From positions 230,001-294,000 of the forward strand of contig OZ025239.1 in assembly GCA_964019155.1 (NCBI GenBank): a stretch of DNA of 64,000 nucleotides. The letters are read 5' to 3'. Positions 1-12,820 of the stretch are shown here, piece by piece (the stretch's first letter is position 1; each line of letters starts with the position of its first letter). The notes below the pieces were generated by a model. The model worked only from the letters and a program-made list of their open reading frames with translations. It searched no databases and was not told the origin of the DNA. The stretch comes from Osedax fenrisi (taxonomy: Eukaryota; Annelida; Polychaeta; Sabellida; Siboglinidae). Both the position numbers and the translations under genes were made by a program.

Positions 1-21
1 TTAACCTAAATCATCTCACAG

Positions 22-258
22 CATCTCCATGCACTAACGGAGGTATCTGTAAAGTCACCTACGCAGACACAGCCCAGCGCCACCTACCTGCCATTAACGA
101 TAGCCGCGGGCCATTGTTTAGGTGCGAGTGCACCCGTCACTACGAAGGTCTCCGCTGCCACCTAGCTAAATCTAAGTGCGCCCTAAGAGATCCCTGCGTT
201 CATGGCAGCTGTGTTGACCACGGTAGAATGGAGTCGTTCGTGTGTGTCTGTTCTCCGG
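22..258 (+). CDS. Exon 1 (in window): EGF-like repeats 1 and 2
   Basis: An acceptor ctcacag ends at 21; the exon starts in phase 1 and ends in phase 1 at a g|gttag donor. The reading frame shows a first EGF repeat (CTNGGIC ... FRCECTRHYEGLRC) and a second (CALRDPCVHGSC ... CVCSP) completed by exon 2. The base composition is clearly richer in GC than the surrounding introns. The frame is also open to the window edge, so the exact start could lie further left. Confidence 0.8.
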
Positions 259-1512
259 GTTAGTCTCTGGCTTAGTCTCTGGGTTAGTAGAGCTGTAAGG
301 GGAGTAAGCTGTAAGGGCAGTAGTGTGTGATACCCCTTAAGAAACACAAATATATTATATAATCAAAATATACGATAGAAAATTATTAATTAATTTCTAT
401 AATTGTTATCAATATACAATACATTATTGTAACAATACTTCTATTTATTTTTATATATAATTATTTTTATATTTTGTATACAATAAGTTTCTTTTAAAGA
501 GGTTTTTCTTTTATAAGATTTTCTTATAAATATGTTTTTTAAGGAGGTATCCCACTACAAGTATTTTCGGCAAGTTGCCGGAAATATTTTAACCTTTAAA
601 ACGATTTTCTATCAAGTTAATTACAATCGTAGTGCGAAACCTCCTTACTTTCCAGCAACTTGCCTGAAATATAATAACTTTATAGAAGGTATTCCATTAT
701 AACTTGATATAAATGGTTTTAAAGTTACAATATTTCCGGCAAATTGCCGGAAAATCTTGTATTGGGAAATACCCCCTTTATAGAGAGGTTTTACTTTATA
801 TATATATATAATACTGACTTATATAAAGTTATTATCTATGCACTATTACATTCAATTAATGTTATTTTTATAAGTTATGTAATAGCATTGAATAATGGTA
901 ATTATATATATGCTATGGTGAATGTGAATGTATTATTGACAGATGAGATAAGTTCTGAAGCATGCACTGAAACATAATAGTCTACCTTACACTGTATCAT
1001 ATACTTGTCTGTTGCTACTTCACAGATCCATATTCATTATTTGTTGTTATACTTTATTATAATTGCAAGTGTTACTGAGTGCATTGTGTACACATTGTAA
1101 TACTGAATATTGTTACACCATATGTTGAACTCTGTATTTATGATTCTACTGAATTTCGCATAAGTTGGAAATCTCGCTAAGTCAGACACTTTTGACAGTC
1201 CCTTGCGTGTTCCACTTATTGGAAGTTGACTGTTTACTTGATTATTTTATAGAATTATATCAATTAATAATAAAATATAGCTTGACTTTATATAATATAG
1301 TAATATATTTAGATTATTTCGTATAATAATATTAATTAATAATATATAATACAATTAATAATATTAATTAATAATAATAATAGTAATAATAGTAATACTA
1401 AGTGCATTAGTTATGAATGATGTATACCTATACATGACAATACAGTACACACACACACAAACACACACACTTAACTAGTAATATCACACACTCACACACT
1501 CACTGGCTACAG
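259..1512 (+). other. Intron 1
   Basis: Very AT-rich, with a MITE at about 537-780 and CA runs at 1441-1472. No coding signal apart from a chance ORF across the MITE edge. Confidence 0.6.
537..780. mobile_element. MITE-like element with about 50-bp terminal inverted repeats
   Basis: The left end (aaggaggtatcccactacaa) and the reverse complement of the right end (aagggggtatttcccaatac) match over about 50 bp, including the internal palindrome cggcaanttgccgg. A third, related half-site lies in the middle. There is no ORF. The target duplication is not clear (TTTA or TTAA possible). A degenerate relative lies at 31080-31200. Confidence 0.55.
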
Positions 1513-1609
1513 GTTACGAAGGTGTGCTATGTGACAGAAACATTGATGATTGTTTACATGAACAGTGCAGTAATCAGGCTGTCTGCATCGATGGCATCAA
1601 TGATTATAG
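1513..1609 (+). CDS. Exon 2: end of EGF 2 and start of EGF 3
   Basis: The acceptor is ctacag at 1507-1512. Phase 1 entry restores the Gly of CVCSPGYEGVLC. The exon then carries a calcium-binding-type EGF start, DRNIDDCLHEQC, and CIDGINDY. The donor is ag|gttact and the exit is phase 2. The DxDDC and DxxNDY signature is typical of cbEGF repeats. Confidence 0.82.
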
Positions 1610-2079
1610 GTTACTACACGCGCACACACACGCGCACACGCGCTATTCCTATTGTAATACTAGCACTTTCTCTTCACGTTATTCTTATAGTTTATTAACC
1701 TCTTCATATATAGGTTTGGGTTTACTTCACTTAAATATACTAAACATAATGAATAAACTGATTGTTTTAGATTACTTTCTGATGAATTGACAACAAATTA
1801 ATCTATTTAATAGTTTCTGTTTTAATCTGTACACTAATGCTAATATATAGATTTAATTTGTATGAATACATCTTTTTTTATGAATTTTAATAAAACATAA
1901 ATTTAACAAATTATTAATTTATGTTAATGAATTTTTAATATAAATAGCTATTAATATAAACTAGTTTATTTTAATAATGTAAATGTATATATAAATAAAC
2001 GAATGACATTAATACTAATGCCGATGTACTAGTTCTTTATAGTACACCATATAGCATGACCCCTGCCACAACATTAAAG

Positions 2080-2208
2080 CTGTACATGTACCGATGAGTT
2101 TCTGGGACCCAGATGTACGCAGCATAACGAATGCTTCATTGAACCATGCAAACATGCGCTGGCAACTTGTATCAGCGAATATTCTACAGAATTCTCTACT
2201 AATTTTAG
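2080..2208 (+). CDS. Exon 3: end of EGF 3 and most of EGF 4
   Basis: After acceptor taaag, phase 2 entry gives SCTCTDEFLGPRC, which completes EGF 3. It is followed by NECFIEPCKHALATC of EGF 4 and a long loop before the next Cys. The donor is ttttag|gttt and the exit is phase 2. Confidence 0.8.
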
Positions 2209-3968
2209 GTTTTAAATCAATTTATCTGGTGATTTAATTATATATATACTGAAATATATAAAAATATAATATATATATATATATATTTACATATTATTAA
2301 TAATTATAAATTTTTAATATTTCAGTTTAATAATTTATTTAAAATATATATATGCATATTTATTTATTCATAATTAAGTTTTATAATAATGTAACTATAA
2401 ATAAATTGGCTGTAAAAGAATATTCTTTAATAGATGTTTATAATATAAATTATATTTATTCTAATAGAGATATTTCTATTAATATTAAAAAAATGTAATA
2501 AATAAATATCTGTTATCTTAAAAATTGATTATAAATTATTATGAATATCTATATATTTTATAATGAAAATTGAAACATGATTTTCAATTCAGTACAATTA
2601 TTGTTGATATCCAATGCTATAGTCATTGTACACTGTACAGTAGACCAGTTCGTATTTTTTTTGTAATAAGAATGACTTTATACATGTAATATTTTAAATT
2701 TAATTTAAAAATAATAATTTATATTTCAAACTTTAAATGCTTCGTGATCAAAGTTACTATTTTTTTATAAAAATTATTAATACATATTATACTAAAATAT
2801 AGATGTATTATATTTTATATGAAGGATTACAAATTGATTCAAACGAAGCGGTCTATTGTACAGTGAGTTATATTGAAGTTGTATTGTTCACATTTGAATG
2901 ATAGGGAATACTATATCAATCATATGATTCCATCTATATTATTAAAAAATGGTTATAGTTAGTATATGTATGTATAGTTAATGACTATTCGTTATTGTAT
3001 ACATAAATGAATATAATTATATAATTCTAATATAAATGCATAGAATAAAATATATGAAAATGTGAATACAAAAAAAATTCTATAAATTTTAATTATCTAT
3101 AAATTATAAATGAATATACATATGATTTTTTTTTAATTTTTTGATAATTTATATTTAAATATGAATGAATGAATGAATTAATTAATAATATTTATTTTAC
3201 TAATATACTATAAATAAATAATTAATTGACATGAAATTCATATGGATACAATATATTATTGTTATATAATAAGTAAAAAAATAATTGTTAATATTATGAT
3301 GCTTTCGAGAAAAGATAACAAGCAAGCAAACAAGCAAGCAAGCAAACAAATAATATAAGAACAGAAGAATAAATACAAAATAAATATGATAATAACATAA
3401 CCATAACAATATATGATAACTATAACACAATTAAGTTACATAGTGAGTGAAATAAGTATAATCATATAACATTATCGTATGAACACCCCATTCTAGGTGC
3501 ATATGTCCTCAGTACTATCTACTGCCAACATTATCGTATGAACACCCTATTCTAGGTGCATATGTCCTCAGTACTATCTACTGCCACCATTATCGTATGA
3601 ACACCCCATTCTAGGTGCATATGTCCTCAGTACTATCTACTGCCAACATTATCGTATGAACACCCCATACTAGGTGCATATGTCCTCAGTACTATCTACT
3701 GCCAACATTATCGTATGAACACCCCATTCTAGGTGCATATGTCCTCAGTACTATCTACTGCCAACATTATCGTATGAACACCCCATTCTAGGTGCATATG
3801 TCCTCAGTACTATCTACTGCCAACATTATCGTATGAACACCCCATACTAGGTGCATATGTCCTCAGTACTATCTACTGCCAACATTATCGTATGAACACC
3901 CCATTCTAGGTGCATATGTCCTCAGTACTATCTACTGCCAACATTACCGTATGAACACCCCATTCTAG
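2209..3968 (+). other. Intron 3
   Basis: AT-rich sequence with nothing coding. It contains a dispersed-repeat 3' end (3163-3400) and ends in the 59-bp tandem array that also carries the exon 4 acceptor. Confidence 0.6.
3163..3400 (-). repeat. Dispersed retroelement 3'-end fragment with GAAT tail
   Basis: A (GAAT)n run is followed by sequence shared with 13433-13600 and 35440-35590, including atataataagtaaaa and gctttcgagaaa. The shared block and simple-sequence end suggest the 3' end of a retroelement in minus orientation; here an AAGC-rich run (caagcaagcaaacaag) follows. Confidence 0.5.
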
Positions 3969-3986
3969 GTGCATATGTCCTCAGTA
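3470..3986 (+). repeat. 59-bp tandem repeat, nine copies, spanning a splice acceptor
   Basis: Nine units at exact 59-bp spacing; the ttctag or tactag site recurs from 3491-3496 to 3963-3968, a span of 8 x 59 bp. Each unit carries the full acceptor and first coding bases of exon 4 (cattctag|gtgcatatgtcc). Only the last copy leads in frame into the EGF exon. Confidence 0.9.
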
Positions 3987-4082
3987 TTATAGTGGTGCCA
4001 CCTGTGTTCAGTTTGATTATTGCTCGGTGACGAAACCTTGCCAACACGGCGCTACCTGTACTAATGAATTACTATCTTATAG
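3969..4082 (+). CDS. Exon 4: end of EGF 4 and start of EGF 5
   Basis: Using the ninth repeat's acceptor ttctag|g, phase 2 entry gives RCICPQYYSGATC, which closes EGF 4. DYCSVTKPCQHGATC then opens EGF 5. A strong donor ag|gtaagt follows with phase 2 exit. The first 18 or so bases are part of the tandem repeat unit. Confidence 0.85.
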
Positions 4083-4276
4083 GTAAGTTCACTTCTGTAT
4101 ATAGAATGCATGTATATCTATATATATAATAATCTTATGCAATTCTCTTGCAATTACATTACACTCCATAGAAGTCTTCACTTATTCAAGAAGAAGTTAA
4201 ACTTTATTTGTTAACAATTTAATTTAATTATTTATATATTCTCAACACTTATGATATTTTACAATATACTAGTGTT

Positions 4277-4530
4277 TTAAATGACTTACTCAATGACTGA
4301 CTGACTGACTGACTGACTGACTGACTGACTGACTGACTGACTGACTGACTTACTCACTAACTGACTGACTTACTCACTAACTGACTGACTCAATGACTGA
4401 CTTACTCACTAACTGACTGACTGACTTACTCACTAACTGACTGACTGACTGACTGACTGACTGACTTACTCACTAACTGACTGACTGACTGACTAACTTA
4501 CTGACTGACTGACTGACTGACTAACTTACT

Positions 4531-4566
<36 letters not shown>

Positions 4567-4591
4567 CAATGACTGACTGACTTACTGACTT

Positions 4592-4625
<34 letters not shown>

Positions 4626-4626
4626 T
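4277..4626. repeat. GACT tetranucleotide microsatellite
   Basis: About 350 bp of (gact)n interrupted by acttactcacta variants. The interruptions recur, so the array expanded partly as longer units. Confidence 0.95.
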
Positions 4627-4757
4627 CGATGTGAGATGAAAGATTAACATCAACACCCCGTTACCATGGTAACTGTGAACATTCTCATCCGCTCGTGTAT
4701 CTTTATCTCATACCCTACTCTAGATCATCACATCGACTATGTGTTAAAGTCTGTCTA

Positions 4758-4925
4758 CACTAGAGTATCTCTAGTGAAAGCATCTACTAAACTTGTACAA
4801 TGTATCTGTTATAGTATCTCTAGTGAAAGCATCTAGTGAAAGCATCTACTAAACTTGTACAATGTATCTGTTATAGTGTCTCTAGTGAAAGCATCTACTA
4901 AACTTGCATCTGTTATAGTTAATAT
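4758..4925. repeat. Short tandem repeat, about three copies
   Basis: The phrase tctctagtgaaagcatcta followed by ctaaacttgtacaatg and atctgttatag recurs three times, at about 4766, 4819 and 4878. Confidence 0.8.
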
Positions 4926-5472
4926 ACATCACTATGTGAATGTAGTACATCTTCGCATACTTTCATTAACTTCATTAAATCTAAACATTAGCTCTCATAT
5001 CCCCCCTCAGTAGAAAGAGTAAAGTATGTGTTATGTTTCATTAGAATCTTAATAATTAGTTAATTATTTCGTATATAATTAGGTATTGTATGTAACCTAA
5101 TAAATAGGATTTTAATAGATGCTTCCGTTACTTCGATGAATAGTTTTATAAAAGAATAATAATGATGATAAGGGGGTATAAGGGTATGTTCTGATGTCCT
5201 GCTCTTTCTACAGCTAACTATAATAAGTGAAATATTAACATTACATTACATTTTAAATTGTTATTTTATTTATATAATTTTCAATTAAATTATATTTTAA
5301 ATATCTGTATAATATAATATATATATATTATTACAAGTGATCAAATATAATTTAATTAAACATATAATCTATAATTTATATTACACATACATATCAATAG
5401 ATCAGATATCACTAGATCAGATATCAGTAGGTGTGCTATATGTGTTGTATATAGCATTACTCTCTATAACAG

Positions 5473-5528
5473 ATGCATTTGCAATCAGGAATATACCGGT
5501 AGAAACTGCGATGAAAGAATTGTTGGAT
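5473..5528 (+). CDS. Exon 5: end of EGF 5
   Basis: Acceptor ataacag. Phase 2 entry gives RCICNQEYTGRNCDERIV, a canonical EGF second half. The donor (t|gtgaaa) leaves phase 1, and exon 6 enters in phase 1. The alternative donor at 5538 would create a stop when joined to the next exon, so I prefer 5528. Confidence 0.75.
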
Positions 5529-6558
5529 GTGAAAGTTGGTAGTGTGTTCATGGTGTTTGGTTTTAGTATTTTTATAATCTTTGCTTTTTATTTTATTATA
5601 TATGAATATTATAATTATTTTGTCAATATAAATTATTTTTTTAAATCATTCAACTAAATATTGAAGTAAATCTAAATGTACTTAAGTGAAGCATTATTAT
5701 TTTAATTACAATTATACAGTATTACATATAAACTCAATATTAAATGTTGATAGGAAGTCACGTGATTGTAAACTATTTAAAACTTCAATATCAAAAATAC
5801 TATCGTAATTTAAATTGAAACATCTAAACTTCTGATCATTATCAGATTATTTCAGATTCTTGAACATGCTCACCTATGAGATTTGCGATAACTTTGATTA
5901 AATAATAATATTACTGTAACATCCTATCAGAACTTTCGTAATTGAATTATTAGGCGTGTTATAAATAGAATTATTATCGGAACTTCCGAAAATATGTTTT
6001 AGTTTGAGTTTATTTATATTCACTTGTTTAATCATACAAATAATTTTTATTCTATTTTTGTTGTTGAGAAAATATGTATAATTGATTAATTTTACATCTA
6101 AAAAGTGTGATATAAATCAATTTTCTCAATTTTCTCATAACTTTATTTTCTCATGCATACCAACATTAAAAACCCCAAGGATTTTTTACCGTTTGAATGT
6201 TATTCAAATCTTCACCATTATAAAGATATTTGTTTTTTTTTAGTCATAAAGAAAATATGTAATACAAATAATTAAAACATAAAAAGTTAAAAAATAATAA
6301 GTTTTATAAAACATAAAATATATTATAATTGGTAATAGAAATAAAAAAAGTGCTACTGTTTTCATATATAATAGAATAAACGCTATACAATAACAAAAAT
6401 TAAATGTCTAACTATATTTTATAAAAAGCCTTTGGGTTTTTAAAACACGTACCAATTCCCTATCTCCTATATATTAAAATCTATTTGTAAACCGAGCTGC
6501 GCTCATCCCCTTAAGCGTAATAGTGTATCAACATAACAACAAGCACCCCCCCCTGTAG
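5529..6558 (+). other. Intron 5
   Basis: AT-rich sequence without recognisable elements; a C-rich tract (cacccccccctgtag) precedes exon 6. Confidence 0.55.
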
Positions 6559-6777
6559 ACAGAAACTGTTCGGGGCGAGGGCGATGCAGTCCTATAGGAA
6601 GATACGGTTACGAGTGTTCCTGTGATGGATCATACGTAGGTAAAGACTGCGCTTACGTCACGTGTTCCCCTACACTCGATAAGAGATGCGTCAGATCTGA
6701 CAGCTGTCATGTGATCGAAAGGGGCGTGGCTAAGTGTATTTGCCACCTGAACTACGCGGGTGAACACTGCTCACGAG
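6559..6777 (+). CDS. Exon 6: EGF-like repeats 6 and 7
   Basis: Acceptor cccctgtag. The frame gives RNCSGRGRC ... YECSCDGSYVGKDC, then VTCSPTLDKRC ... AKCICHLNYAGEHC. The donor is g|gtacag with phase 1 exit. EGF 6 is shorter than usual in its first loop. Base composition is much more GC-rich than the flanks. Confidence 0.82.
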
Positions 6778-7985
6778 GTACAGCAACTAAAGTAGTATAT
6801 CATAGTCTATAGTCTGTGATGTATACATATTATTATTTAAAGATTTAAGTATTCAAATATCTAAATATTATTATTATATTATTATTTATTATAAACAAAT
6901 AATGTTTACTATATCAATAATATAATTAAATAAACATATTATTATAAATATATTACTAATTTACAATAATATATAATTTCGGTGACCGGAAAAAAAATAA
7001 CGGAAATAACAATAAATATAAAAAATTTAATTCATTCAATAATACAAAATTATTGGGTTTTCTGAAATAACTAATTCTGATATTTATTTATTTTTAAATT
7101 AGAATAATTTTGCACATTGTATATAAATGTTGAAAATGTATAATAGAAATTTTTGAGATTAATTCTAATAATATAGATAAATATCGGGGTATAAAAAATA
7201 AATGCTTAAATTAATAATATATATATATATATCGGATATTTTTTTCCCGTTATTTTTTTTCATTATTTTTTTTCCTGTTATTTTTTACTGTTATTTTTTT
7301 CCGTTATTTTTTTCCTAGATTCATAATTTCATATATGAAATGTTACATTATATTTTTTAATTTATTTATAATAATATAATGTGTATATGATAATGTTAAT
7401 TAATATTCTAATATTAAATTATAGTTTATTTTATTAATTTTAAATTAAATATATATATATATTATAATAATATACACCTTTATTGTGGTACTAAAATAAT
7501 ATATATATATATTTAGCATTTCATATAAAGAAATCAAATTTGTTCTAAAATTTATAATTAATATTTGATTTTATTAGAATTAATTGTTCAACTGAAATAT
7601 TATCTTTATTTAACCCTTATTTAACACCTAAAAGAGAATTTTCAATATGTATGGTGATAATAGTTTTGAATTATTTTATTAATTACTTATTTTAATAATA
7701 ATCACTTATTTTATAAATATTTAAATATTTATATTACTTTAAAATTAAAATTATATTACAATACATTTGTAACAATATAAATATATTTTTTTTAAATTCA
7801 GTAAATATTTTTTATAATATATGTTATTTTTATGTTAAAACTTGACATTGTGCTTAATATTGTAATTGTAAATTAAAATAATTTTAAATAACAAAATAAA
7901 CTTTGTAGAACTCTGATGTGTTTATAATGTATAATGTATATTGTATATACTGTTATAAGCATTTAAATTTGTAAACTATTTTCAG
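6778..7985 (+). other. Intron 6, with T-rich inverted repeat
   Basis: About 6983-7015 (ccggaaaaaaaataacggaa) and about 7230-7316 (repeats of ttttttccgttatttttttcc) are imperfect inverted copies about 0.3 kb apart, possibly a decayed MITE. The rest is AT-rich and featureless. Confidence 0.4.
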
Positions 7986-8163
7986 CCAACACTTTCTTGA
8001 ACGGAAAGTTCACTTCGAAAAGTCGTCTGGCGTTTTCATTCTTAGAATTTTCGCAAAACGTTTCACAAATATCATTCCGTGTGAAGATTTCCTCCTCCAT
8101 ATCTGGAATGATCCTGATAATAGACGAAACGATTTCCTTACTTTTAGAAGAAGAACGATTGAA
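7986..8163 (+). CDS. Exon 7: N-terminal half of laminin-G domain 1
   Basis: Acceptor attttcag. Phase 1 entry. The frame carries FLNGKFTSKSRLAFSFLEF, then QISFRVKISSSISGMILII and EEERLK. This is the 'shape strand, ISFRFRT-like strand, G-LL' pattern of laminin-G domains. The donor is aa|gtttac with phase 2 exit. Reading past the donor loses the domain pattern. Confidence 0.75.
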
Positions 8164-8433
8164 GTTTACATTTATAAACATTTATTCTTCTTCAATATTA
8201 ATTGAAGATAATTTTATGATAACTTATTATTATTTATCTGCATACATAATTATATATTATAAATTAAAAATGTTGTGTATATTTATATATATATATATTA
8301 TTTAGTTGATAATAAATAAATTATAAATAAGAGTATTAATATAAATATCTATATATATTCTTAATTTACAATCCATTAAATAGATTAATTGTAATAATCG
8401 TGTATACTTATTTGCATTCACTATTACTAAAAG

Positions 8434-8517
8434 GTTAAACTTTGGTAACGATGAATATGAAATCTTGAAAACCTCGGAAATTCCTCTACATAAATGGATA
8501 AACATCGAACTGATCAA
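8434..8517 (+). CDS. Exon 8: middle of laminin-G domain 1
   Basis: Acceptor ctaaaag. Phase 2 entry gives LNFGNDEYEILKTSEIPLHK, then WINIELI. This matches the laminin-G region ending in W-(I/H)-x-(I/V). The donor is aa|gtgtgt with phase 2 exit, fitting exon 9A. Confidence 0.75.
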
Positions 8518-8570
8518 GTGTGTATTAATATTATATATATATATATACAAATATAAATATGTATACATAG

Positions 8571-8815
8571 TGGCTAAGTAGTTCAGTTGTCAGGCACCAG
8601 GCAAACGGATAGTATGACACCGTTTCAATCATTGTCCACATCAATTCAATATTGATTAAAATAATATTTAGAAATCATCTTATATAATAGTTTAAATGAT
8701 GGCGTCTCGTTAAAACCATGGATACATTAACATGAGAGCGGCTTCAAAGGGACATTAGAACGTTATAAGTGAAAACTTTATCTAAGATACTAATGAGATT
8801 AAAGGACTCCACTAA

Positions 8816-8816
<1 letters not shown>
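8571..8816 (+). mobile_element. tRNA-derived SINE-like element
   Basis: An A-box match (tggctaagtag, 8571-8581) and a weak B-box (cgtttcaatc, 8621-8630) lie 40 bp apart, as in tRNA promoters. The body (8700-8816) shares acatgagagcggcttcaaag, ttataagtgaaaactt and aaaggactccac with 60060-60155 (plus) and 42430-42560 (minus). The element runs into (ACT)n as its 3' simple-sequence tail. Confidence 0.55.
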
Positions 8817-9340
<524 letters not shown>

Positions 9341-9342
<2 letters not shown>

Positions 9343-11115
9343 CGATTTATTTATACACTCAAATTAGTATGTGTAGATACTCTGACAAGTGTTGAACGAA
9401 AAAATATAGGAAAAACAAAAATAATAATCGAAACCTTAAAACACGAAGCTAAATAAATTATATATTATGTACATGTATACATACATATGTATACATATAT
9501 AATTAAAATAAAATAAAATAAAGTATAAAATAATAAATATATAACAATTGAACGTATTTACTAAATCAATATAATTAAACAAGGGGATACTATCAGTGGC
9601 ATAATATATATGTTTTCAGTTTAAATTTGAAAGTATTATGGAATGCTATTTTACGTAAATAGAAGGGGAGTTTATTCCAAATGGTTGGAGCAGAACACAT
9701 AAATGCTCTAGTCGACGTACATTCAAGATGATAACGTGGAATAGATAATAAATAGTTGTCCGATGTTGAACGAAGGTTACGAGATATTGTACGAGGTGAA
9801 ATCATATTTATAATATAATAAGGGCGGCGATAGATTATAGATTTATGTATGATATACAAAGTTCTCTATAACGATCTCTGCTTCATATTGAAAAACCCAA
9901 TATTTTGCATTAGTTGGGAAATACTGGTATGATCCGACCGTGGTAGACGGAATATGGTACGCACCGATGCACGAATTACTCTATTGATCGGCCGTAGTCT
10001 GCTTTCAGGTAAACCTTGAAGTGCTGAACAGCAGTAATCAATTTGCGAAAGAGCAAGCGAACTCATAAGAGTACGACATATATCTTGATTTATAAATTTT
10101 CTAATATGACTTATAAAGTAAAGTTGTTGATTAGCTTTCTTAGAAATATTAGTTATGTGTGATTTAAAAGTTAAATCACGATCCAGAGTGACACCGAGAT
10201 AGCGTATCTCATTACTGGGCTCAATCACAATACCATCGATAGTTATAACTGGAAACTGGTCGTAGCTGCTCGGTAAATTCAATAATTCAGATTTTGAGGC
10301 GTTTAGAAGAAGCATATTTTCCAGCAGCCATTTTCTGACACTGGTGGCGCACGTGGAGAGATCTGATCTGTTGGAAGTAGAATAACGAGAGAGGTGTGTA
10401 TAGATGAGTATATCATCAGCATATAAATGATAATGAAGTGAAGGGTATGATTTTATGATATTGGTCAGAGGAGCAATATAAATCAGGAAAAGTATTGGAC
10501 CCAATACTGATCCCTGAGGTACACCAGTATTAATTGTTTTAATACGAGAGATGGATGTGCCTGTTTTGACAGCAAAAGTTCGATTAGTGAAAAATGAAAT
10601 AAGCCAGTCTAATGCCATTCCATTAATACCAATTTCAAGTAATCGGTTGATTAATATGTTATGGTTTAATGTATCAAAGGCTGCAGATAAATCTAGAAGT
10701 AGTAATTGTGTAGGGGAGTGAGCATCTAGAGATACAAGAATGTTATTGATGAGATGATTTAACAGGGTTTCAGTACTGTGACATGGTCTGTACGCACTCT
10801 GATATGAATCGATAAGATTGTTATCATCAAGATAATTAATAAGTTGTTTAAAAACAACTTTTTCAATTATTTTTGAAATTGTTGAGAGTTGAGATATAGG
10901 ACGGTAGTTACAAAGGGAATTTTTATCGAGATTTGATTTTTTTAGAATGGGAATAACTAATGCATGCTTTAGTATAGAGGGGACATGTGCTTTCATAAAG
11001 GAAGTATAAATTATCTCGTAAAAATATTTGGCTAGGAGAGGTGACACTTTTTTCATTAAGGAAAGAGGGATAGGGTCAAGTGGTGATGAAGATTTAGAAA
11101 GGAGTATAAGGTGTT

Positions 11116-11119
<4 letters not shown>
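9341..11119 (-). mobile_element. 5'-truncated CR1/L2-type LINE with nearly complete reverse transcriptase
   Basis: Minus-strand frame 11119-9593. It starts abruptly next to (ACT)n just before the RT region. RT blocks are visible: NYRPISQLSTISKIIEKVV, LLLDLSAAFDTLNH, TGVPQGSVLGPILFLIY and the catalytic YADD in LYADDILIY. The C-terminal region continues in the same frame past one TAG stop (9866-9868), through ICNTFKFKL-like sequence to 9593. The endonuclease domain is missing. The 3' UTR (9341-9592) resembles 28580-28700. The single stop makes it inactive as it stands, but decay is slight. Confidence 0.85.
9866..11119 (-). pseudogene. LINE reverse transcriptase ORF, 5'-truncated, in-frame stop
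   Basis: Fragment of ORF2 with an intact RT core. The (ACT)n run reads as polyvaline upstream and is not part of the protein. One TAG separates it from the last 88 residues (9593-9859), which hold the usual FMCSAPTIWNKLPFYLR motif at the LINE C-terminus. Confidence 0.8.
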
Positions 11120-11173
<54 letters not shown>

Positions 11174-11174
11174 C
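11117..11174. repeat. (ACT)n microsatellite at LINE truncation point and duplication edge
   Basis: About 18 units. Copy B has only tactactaccactag at the same place (33171-33185), so the array expanded in copy A. Confidence 0.9.
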
Positions 11175-11271
11175 ACTAGAGCTTCCATTGCTACAATCAT
11201 ATGTTTTCTGTATCCACACTAGTTCACATACACACACACACATACACCAACACACACACACACCCATACAG

Positions 11272-11381
11272 ACGAGGTACATTCGTGAAGCTGTCACTCG
11301 CAGAAGTTCTAGGTGGCACTACTAGTCTTTATACAAGCAGACTTCGAGCTGACTGTAAACTAAACTTTAATGTAGTATTCG
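11272..11381 (+). CDS. Exon 9A: third quarter of laminin-G domain 1
   Basis: Acceptor catacag after a CA-rich tract. Phase 2 entry gives RGTFVKLSLAEVLGGTTSLY, then RLRADCKLNF. LGG followed by the Cys-containing strand fits the laminin-G C-terminal half. The donor is g|gttagt with phase 1 exit. Confidence 0.72.
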
Positions 11382-12820
11382 GTTAGTTGAGTGTGTGTAT
11401 TACTAGCAATGCTGGCCAACTATTCATTCTAATCCACACTAGCTCTATCTCTATTTATGTACGTTTTATATATCACTTGCATTTGCACTTTTTATAAAAG
11501 TTAATTATATTAGCACATTTCCAGCCTTATTTATTTCTGAACTTGCAGTTTATAATGAAATATTACATGAAACAAAACTATATAATGTCACCCGTGTAGT
11601 GTTATATAATATCCTCAACAATTGTATCTCCTTTTACATCCCCCTATCATCTAAAAATAGACATAATGAAATGCATTTCCTTGTTTAATTAGGATACAAA
11701 CTAATCAGCAATATGTATAAGTATGTTAAACAAATATTTAATACAAAATGCTATTAACAATTTAATTATTATTATTGATATCAATATTATTACTTTTTTA
11801 TTTTTATATATCTTTTATTATTATTATTATTAATCGTACTTACTTATATTCTCATTATGCTTTAGAGCGTATTATTACTAAAGATTTTACGAAGGAAAGA
11901 TATAACACTTGCGCGAAATCGTGTATTTGATTTTGTACACAGAAATGAACAGTACCACCTTTTGTATCCAAATATTTATTTTTTAAATGTAAAATAATAT
12001 ATTTTAATTTATATAATGAAAACTAAGTATTCATTACTAATCTATAACAAAGTAATAAGATATGATAGTTTTAAATACTATACATATCTATGAAGCAAGT
12101 AAAAGCTAATTTAAATTGCATGTACTATAATAAAACATGATGTTGTGTATAGAAACTGCGCCAAATCTATTTCAGTGTTTCGATACTACTACCAGCAGCA
12201 GCATCGGTCATTACGTTGCTTAGCTAGGGGATGTTATAGCTGTGCTATTACTATAGACATACGTCGTGATATATTGTTACCTGTCCCATAATAATAGCAT
12301 CATTATAATCATAGAATCCATTACATTTTTCATAATATTTATCTTTCGCTTAGATTATTATTTCAAAATTTGATTTAAATATCTTTTAAAGAATACCGAC
12401 TTACTCTATTATACATATTTTAATATATTTCGTTGATCATATAAATTAATTATATGTATGTATAGATTTATTTTAATATAATTAATATTATTTATTGTTA
12501 GTATATATTTTATTTATAATTAGGTATTTTTACATACAATTTATTTTAAGTAAATTTTTGCAAACATTGTTAAATTCTTTTGCTCTTAAACAACTTTAAA
12601 AAATAAACTCTACAAATTTTAAACAACATTTATATTTATATTGTTATGTCTCCCCACGTAATACATGTATGTAGAGTGCACTCTCTAAACTAAACAATAA
12701 ATTACTTTAAACGAGACAAGGTTTAAATCCTTTATTAAATTATCAAATCTCAACGTGTACACATGACGACCAAATAGATTAGTTTAGGCTCGACACGCCC
12801 ACAATAGTTTAGGGGCGTGT

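Larger units (their letters stand above)
4083..5472 (+). other. Intron 4
   Basis: Contains a GACT microsatellite and a short tandem repeat. Nothing coding is seen in 4930-5472 before exon 5. Confidence 0.6.

Noticed and set aside
3470..3986. 59-bp direct repeats considered as a CRISPR-like array
   Set aside because: Head-to-tail tandem repeat without unique spacers, in an animal intron.
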